Position numbers and translations under genes: made by a program
Notes under the pieces: model-generated
What the model was told of the DNA's origin: nothing
The model's database searches: none
What the model saw: only the letters and a program-made list of their open reading frames with translations
Shown: positions 5,528-5,583 of the stretch, piece after piece
Position numbering within the stretch: the stretch's first letter is position 1
Layout: each line of letters opens with the position of its first letter
From: Thermoplasmata archaeon
GTDB taxonomy: Archaea > Thermoplasmatota > Thermoplasmata > Lutacidiplasmatales > UBA184
NCBI GenBank assembly: GCA_030043865.1
Contig: JASHWZ010000059.1
Coordinates: 1 to 5,583 of the forward strand
Direction: 5' to 3'
DNA length: 5,583 nucleotides

Positions 5528-5543
5528 TGCAACGGGGGTTGCA
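5528..5543. repeat. Intergenic palindrome, copy 3: TGCAAC-GGGG-GTTGCA
   Basis: This perfect copy of the element at 2301 and 3892 lies 18 bases past the nucleotidyltransferase stop codon. It ends 34 bases before an ATG at 5578 that opens the last two codons of the window. If that ATG is the start of a leaderless gene, its TATA box would fall near 5552 (the CATACTCACATAG stretch, a weak match), placing the palindrome immediately upstream of the promoter, much like copy 1. Confidence 0.6.
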
Positions 5544-5583
5544 CACCGACCCATACTCACATAGCCGACCAACCTCGATGGAT

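Noticed and set aside
1..5583. CRISPR arrays, insertion sequences, attachment sites, rRNA or tRNA genes
   Set aside because: No regularly spaced repeats, transposase-like frames with terminal inverted repeats, or RNA gene signatures were seen.

Overview
The window is 5.6 kb of GC-rich DNA that reads most naturally as archaeal, although the lineage is an inference. Two genes (starts at 3806 on the minus strand and 4459 on the plus strand) have an AT-rich TATA-like box centred about 26-28 bases before the start codon and no Shine-Dalgarno. This is the layout of archaeal leaderless transcripts. A third gene (start 2243, minus) has a TATA-like box slightly further out plus a GGAG. High GC, sparse spacing and a cyclase/TolB/TPR protein would fit an uncultured soil or sediment Thermoplasmatota-like archaeon, but no marker gene is present to prove it.

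Layout: 1-1683 (+) is the 3' part of a large signalling protein: the end of a class III adenylate cyclase domain, a TolB-like domain and a TPR array. It converges on 1842-2243 (-), a small SRPBCC/AHSA1-type ligand-binding-fold protein. Upstream of that lie 2407-2880 (-), an HPP-family membrane protein, then about 400 bases with no supported gene, then 3297-3806 (-), a second SRPBCC-like protein. On the plus strand follow 4033-4257, a small VapB-like antitoxin candidate with no toxin beside it, and a tightly coupled pair, 4459-4935 (winged helix-turn-helix) and 4932-5510 (DUF6036/AbiEii-like nucleotidyltransferase), overlapping by ATGA.

The most interesting element is that last pair. It has the architecture of a nucleotidyltransferase toxin with a DNA-binding antitoxin/repressor. 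Its promoter carries a set of GATACT/AGTATC half-sites in opposite orientations, upstream of and flanking the TATA box through to the start codon, as expected for autoregulation. A separate 16-base palindrome, TGCAAC-N4-GTTGCA, occurs three times (2301, 3892, 5528), always between genes, and two copies sit just upstream of a known or expected promoter position. It may be the binding site of a wider regulator or a dispersed repeat.

The remaining genes do not form an obvious pathway: two SRPBCC proteins, a probable small-anion channel or transporter, and a cyclase-based sensor look like independent single-gene units.
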